From: Gracilimonas sediminicola
GTDB taxonomy: Bacteria > Bacteroidota > Rhodothermia > Balneolales > Balneolaceae
Direction of reading: 5' to 3'
NCBI RefSeq assembly: GCF_024320785.1
Contig: NZ_JANDBC010000002.1
Location: 569,124-633,123, forward strand
DNA: 64,000 bases
In this document: positions 60,810 through 64,000 of the stretch, piece after piece
Layout of the letters: each line of letters opens with the position of its first letter
Numbering within the stretch: position 1 is the first letter of the stretch
Program-made: the position numbers and the translations under genes
Notes under the pieces: generated by a model
What the model was told of the DNA's origin: nothing
The model's database searches: none
What the model saw: the letters and a program-made list of their open reading frames with translations, nothing else

Positions 60810-61949
60810 ATGAGATCGATACCTTATATATTGTTCATTTTATTATTCACTTTTAATAGCGGCTTCTCACAGGATCGTCAACGCCCCCGCGACCTTGGGA
60901 TTAAACCGGGTATTTTAACTCCGGGTCCATTGAATGCCATAACCGATGTGGAAGGTGTACAGGTTGGGCATAAAACAATTATGGAAGGAGATAATATCCG
61001 AACCGGGGTAACCATGATTTTGCCCCATGATGGAGATCTGTTCAAAAGCCGGGTTCCGGCAGCTGTCTATGTTGGTAATGGCTTCGGAAAAGCATTAGGC
61101 TTTACACAAATCCGGGAACTGGGCGAGATTGAAACTCCCATCGGGCTTACTAATACGCTGAGTATTCATACAGTAGCAAACGGCATAACAGATTATGTTC
61201 TGCGACAGCCCGGCAATAAAAATGTACGCTCGGTAAACCCGGTGGTTGGAGAAACCAATGATGGATGGTTGAATGATATCCGAGGGCGGCATGTGACTAT
61301 TGAGGATGTTTTTGAGGCCATTGAAAATGCCCGATCAGGTTTGGTTGAAGAAGGAAGCGTGGGAGCCGGAACCGGTACTTCTGCACTGGGATTTAAAGGA
61401 GGAATCGGAAGCTCATCCCGTCAGCTACCCGCAAAGTTTGGTGGCTATACCGTAGGTGTGTTGGTTCAGTCAAATTTTGGAGGTGTGTTAACAATAGACG
61501 GTGCACCGGTTGGGGAAGAACTGGAGAATCATTACCTGTCCAGCGAAGTACCTTACGATGTGGACGGTTCTGTAATGATTATCGTAGCTACCGATGCCCC
61601 TCTCCTTTCCAGAAACCTCGAGCGGCTGGCTAAGCGAGCATTCCTTGGAATATCCCGGGTGGGTGGCTTTGCCTCCAATGGCAGTGGAGATTACGTGATT
61701 GCTTTTTCAACCCATAAAGATGTACGTATTGAAGGGGCAACCTCCGGCTCAACCCAAACCTATACGGAACTTAAAAACTCGGCCAACACCCCTCTTTTTC
61801 TTGCAGCTGTAGAAGCAACCGAAGAAGCCATCCTAAATTCCCTGTTTATGGCTACCACGGTAACCGGAGACCGCGGCCACACCCAACAGGCTCTTCCTAT
61901 ACCGGAGGTATTGGAGATCATGGAAAAGTATAACCTGCTGGAACCGTAG
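60810..61949 (+). CDS. P1 family (DmpA-like) peptidase
   Basis: A 379-aa exported protein (signal peptide ending near SGFSQ) of the DmpA/BapA aminopeptidase family, self-processing N-terminal nucleophile enzymes. DLGIKPGILTPGPLNAITDV is the typical start, and GSVGAGTGTSALGFKGGIG and QSNFGG are family blocks. The expected Gly-Ser cleavage point is in ASNGSGDYVIAFST, where Ser would be the nucleophile. Members remove D-amino acids or beta-amino acids from peptides. Confidence 0.92.
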   Translation: MRSIPYILFILLFTFNSGFSQDRQRPRDLGIKPGILTPGPLNAITDVEGVQVGHKTIMEGDNIRTGVTMILPHDGDLFKSRVPAAVYVGNGFGKALGFTQIRELGEIETPIGLTNTLSIHTVANGITDYVLRQPGNKNVRSVNPVVGETNDGWLNDIRGRHVTIEDVFEAIENARSGLVEEGSVGAGTGTSALGFKGGIGSSSRQLPAKFGGYTVGVLVQSNFGGVLTIDGAPVGEELENHYLSSEVPYDVDGSVMIIVATDAPLLSRNLERLAKRAFLGISRVGGFASNGSGDYVIAFSTHKDVRIEGATSGSTQTYTELKNSANTPLFLAAVEATEEAILNSLFMATTVTGDRGHTQQALPIPEVLEIMEKYNLLEP

Positions 61950-62037
61950 CATACGTTCTGATGTATTGATAGGTGATTATTGTTTTAGGCAATGTCTTAA
62001 AGTACATTCTACCTTTTACTCTTATAAACATTTTGAA

Positions 62038-63129
62038 ATGCCCTGCTTTCTCAAGAAAAATATAATCGCCTGTGTTATCCTGCCCGCGGTTCTGTTATTT
62101 GTGGCATTTCCCTTTGTATCTGTTATCGGGCAGTCTTCACAATCCATCACAATACAGGGACGGGTTTTAGATAAAGAGAATGGCTCGCCGCTGGTTTCCG
62201 CTCATGTTTACATTTCACAAACCAAAGTGGGCACGGCCACCGATCGTAATGGAGAGTTTAGCTTTACCACAAAAATGAGTGGAGAAAAAACCCTGGTTGT
62301 TAGTTTTTTGGGATTTAAAACCAATGCCAAATTGATTGATCTTGATGAGGAGAAAACGCCGCTGACTTTTGTTTTTGAGATGGAGCCGAATCAATTTGAT
62401 CTGGACCAGGTGAATGTATCAACCTCAAATAAAGAGTGGCTGAATAACTTCGGGAAGTTCAGAAGGTATTTTATCGGTGATGATGCCCTGGCTCAGCAAA
62501 CATCCATTGAGAATCCGTGGAGCATAAGTTTTGAAACAGATAAAAATGATAATCTGGTGGCCACTGCCTCCCAGCCTTTGATTGTCAAAAACGATGCTCT
62601 TGGCTATGAAATTGAAATTGACCTGGTGAATTTCACCTTGTATAAAAATGAAGATGCCAGTGCTTACACCTACTATTCCAGTTTTACAGAAATGTCGCCG
62701 GAAAAAAATTCGGACATCAATAGCTGGAATACCAATCGCGAACGAGCATACAAAGGCTCCTTCGAGCATTTCCTGATTAGTTTGTATAACGATAACCTTC
62801 GAGTCAATGATTTTGAGGTAGTGTACCTGGGCAGCTTTGATCCGTTTACCATTAATGAGTTTATAAAAACCACCCCCGAGGAAAACATCACAAATGAGCA
62901 GGGTGTAAAAGTGTATCGCCTTGAAGACCCCGTTGACGTTTTATATGGAGATAGAAATAACAACTTTCATCAGAGAGAACGCTCCCGGATTACTCCCCTC
63001 ACAGAGGTAGGTGTATTTATAGTTACTGAAGACGGGAAACTGAAAAACCCAAAGTCATTACGACTCGATGGAGTTTGGGCTTCGCACCTGATCGCTAATC
63101 TTTTACCTATAGAGTATTATAAGAATTAG
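62038..63129 (+). CDS. CarboxypepD_reg-like envelope protein
   Basis: A 363-aa exported protein. The signal peptide is from the ATG at 62038 (MPCFLKKN) to about VIGQ; a longer ORF upstream lacks one. Residues about 36-115 form a carboxypeptidase regulatory-like domain (GRVLDKENGSPLVSAHVYI, FSFTTKMSGEKTLVVSFLG in blocks), followed by a 250-residue domain of unknown function. It is similar to the Bacteroidota proteins that have a CarboxypepD_reg domain but no barrel. Function unknown. Confidence 0.8.
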   Translation: MPCFLKKNIIACVILPAVLLFVAFPFVSVIGQSSQSITIQGRVLDKENGSPLVSAHVYISQTKVGTATDRNGEFSFTTKMSGEKTLVVSFLGFKTNAKLIDLDEEKTPLTFVFEMEPNQFDLDQVNVSTSNKEWLNNFGKFRRYFIGDDALAQQTSIENPWSISFETDKNDNLVATASQPLIVKNDALGYEIEIDLVNFTLYKNEDASAYTYYSSFTEMSPEKNSDINSWNTNRERAYKGSFEHFLISLYNDNLRVNDFEVVYLGSFDPFTINEFIKTTPEENITNEQGVKVYRLEDPVDVLYGDRNNNFHQRERSRITPLTEVGVFIVTEDGKLKNPKSLRLDGVWASHLIANLLPIEYYKN

Positions 63130-63367
63130 GTTTTCTCGGCTGTTTATTCCTTTATATATACTCGATTGAAAGGCCGCTCTTAAATAGTCTACCACTCTCT
63201 CCCACAACCCAAAAATTACCCCTCATTTTCCGCACTGAATAATCTTCAATCCGGCATAGAGCGTGTTTACCCCATATATATACAAGATATGTTTGGCTTT
63301 TAAAAAAGTTGCTTCAATAGGCAAAAAACCCACACCGGCATTGATTTAACTTTCTGAGGGAAAGCTC

Positions 63368-63423
63368 TTGACACAAAGTGGTACTTTAGGGTACATTGTG
63401 GGGTGAAGTGGGAGATAGTGGGG
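63368..63423 (+). promoter_or_regulatory. Promoter and MraZ-box array of the dcw cluster
   Basis: TTGACA (63368-63373), 18 bases, then TACATT (63392-63397) forms a sigma-70-like promoter. Immediately after come three direct repeats GTGGGG (63398), GTGGGA (63408) and GTGGGG (63418) with exact 10-base period. MraZ is known to bind GTGG(G/T)-type repeats before its own gene, so this is the likely autorepression site. The rest of the 63130-63474 gap has no ORF I can support. Confidence 0.75.
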
Positions 63424-63474
63424 ACTGCTCTCCTTTTGATCTAATTTAAGCAATCTAAAACACGCAGGGATATC

Positions 63475-63942
63475 GTGCCAAGTTTTAAAGGACAATACGA
63501 GCATAGTATAGATGCCAAAGGCCGCGTAGCCTTCCCTGCCAAGTTACGCAAATCTTTAAGCCCCGCCGCACAAGAACGCTTCACTATTGTACGCGGACAG
63601 GAACCTTGTCTTTATTTATATCCCGAAGACGAGTGGTCGAATGTTGAAGAGAAACTGTCGCGCATAAATAACTTCACAAAAAAAGGCCGCCTGGCTAAAC
63701 GAAACTTCCTGCGCTACGCGGAAGATGTGTCCCTTGATAAGCAAAACCGGATAGCCCTGCCCTCTGACCTCACTGAATATGCAGAAATTAACGGGAAAGC
63801 CGTATTCCTCGGAATGGGCGAGTATATAGAGGTATGGGATCCTGAGAAATTGGCCGAGGTTGATGAAGCAATGGACGACGGTGCCTTCGAAGAGATTTTT
63901 GAACAAGTGATGGGAGATGAACCGGAAACCGATGGTGCTTGA
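63475..63942 (+). CDS. mraZ: Transcriptional regulator MraZ
   Basis: A 155-aa protein with two SpoVT/AbrB-like MraZ repeats: GQYEHSIDAKGRVAFPAKLRK at the start (split around DAKGR) and VSLDKQNRIALPSDL in the second. It begins with GTG at 63475, preceded by AGGGA at correct spacing. It is the first gene of the division and cell-wall cluster and normally represses it. The stop is one base before the rsmH start. Confidence 0.95.
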   Translation: MPSFKGQYEHSIDAKGRVAFPAKLRKSLSPAAQERFTIVRGQEPCLYLYPEDEWSNVEEKLSRINNFTKKGRLAKRNFLRYAEDVSLDKQNRIALPSDLTEYAEINGKAVFLGMGEYIEVWDPEKLAEVDEAMDDGAFEEIFEQVMGDEPETDGA

Positions 63943-63943
63943 G

Positions 63944-64000
63944 ATGACGACATATCACCAACATATCCCGGTTTTACTTAATGAATCGGTAGAAGGACTT
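63944..64000 (+). CDS. rsmH: 16S rRNA m4C1402 methyltransferase RsmH (N-terminus, cut by window end)
   Basis: Nineteen codons are visible, beginning MTTYHQHIPVLLNESVEGL. HIPVLLNE matches the invariant start of RsmH/MraW (H-x-PVLL-x-E), and the place directly after mraZ is the standard dcw order. The rest lies beyond the window. Confidence 0.92.
   Translation, partial: MTTYHQHIPVLLNESVEGL

Overview
The window looks like a chromosomal segment from a member of the Balneolota (Balneolaceae, e.g. Gracilimonas or Balneola type) or a close Bacteroidota relative. This rests on the gene set: an ECF sigma/FecR/SusC/SusD cluster with an STN domain, many lipoproteins and CarboxypepD_reg-like proteins, a GlmU-like acetyltransferase beside GlmS, CrtZ, DUF4956, RAYT, and weak use of Shine-Dalgarno sites. 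The assignment is an inference; no rRNA or universal marker was compared. It is mostly ordinary core chromosome. There is no prophage, no CRISPR array and no complete insertion sequence.

Layout. 0-11 kb: small lipoprotein, a secreted TPR-CHAT protein with a convergent anti-sigma-like TPR protein, a TlpA-like/GH3-like/HD-hydrolase run, an S9 peptidase and a DinB protein. 11-16 kb: crtZ, a umuDC operon whose UmuD lacks both catalytic residues, and an FAD oxidoreductase plus M20D amidohydrolase pair. 16-28 kb: a DUF4097 surface protein with an odd L-E/K-N repeat, mnmD, purF-engB, a TPR histidine kinase, osmC, tRNA-Gly(GCC), an SF1 helicase, a GntR regulator and pdxJ. 28-37 kb: NlpC/P60 lipoprotein, then sigma/FecR/SusC/SusD and a second, SH3-containing NlpC/P60 endopeptidase. 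37-41 kb: GlmU-like/glmS pair, a gap with three perfect DnaA boxes, Hpt, GNAT. 41-52 kb: isocitrate/isopropylmalate dehydrogenase-family gene, cry-DASH photolyase with two tiny partner genes (one DUF2256), and a DUF4956/HlyD-like/TolC-like/SDR operon. 52-60 kb: mutS, era and the methionine operon metY-metX-hom. 60-64 kb: RAYT, P1 peptidase, CarboxypepD_reg-like protein, and the start of the division/cell-wall (dcw) cluster with mraZ and the first codons of rsmH.

The most striking signal is upstream of metY. A 25-codon leader peptide whose 3' half is a run of Cys and Met codons is followed by three mutually exclusive stems (1:2, 2:3, 3:4) and a U-tract terminator, the full architecture of a trp-type attenuator. 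About 40 bases further on lies a SAM-I riboswitch with its own terminator. Methionine synthesis therefore appears gated twice in series, first by charged Cys/Met tRNA supply and then by SAM.

Other non-coding structure includes a set of long intergenic hairpins built from 7-8 bp micro-repeats next to stop codons, a nested inverted-repeat element after era, a REP-like palindrome inserted in frame inside the RAYT gene, and three 10-bp-spaced GTGGGG/A boxes upstream of mraZ.
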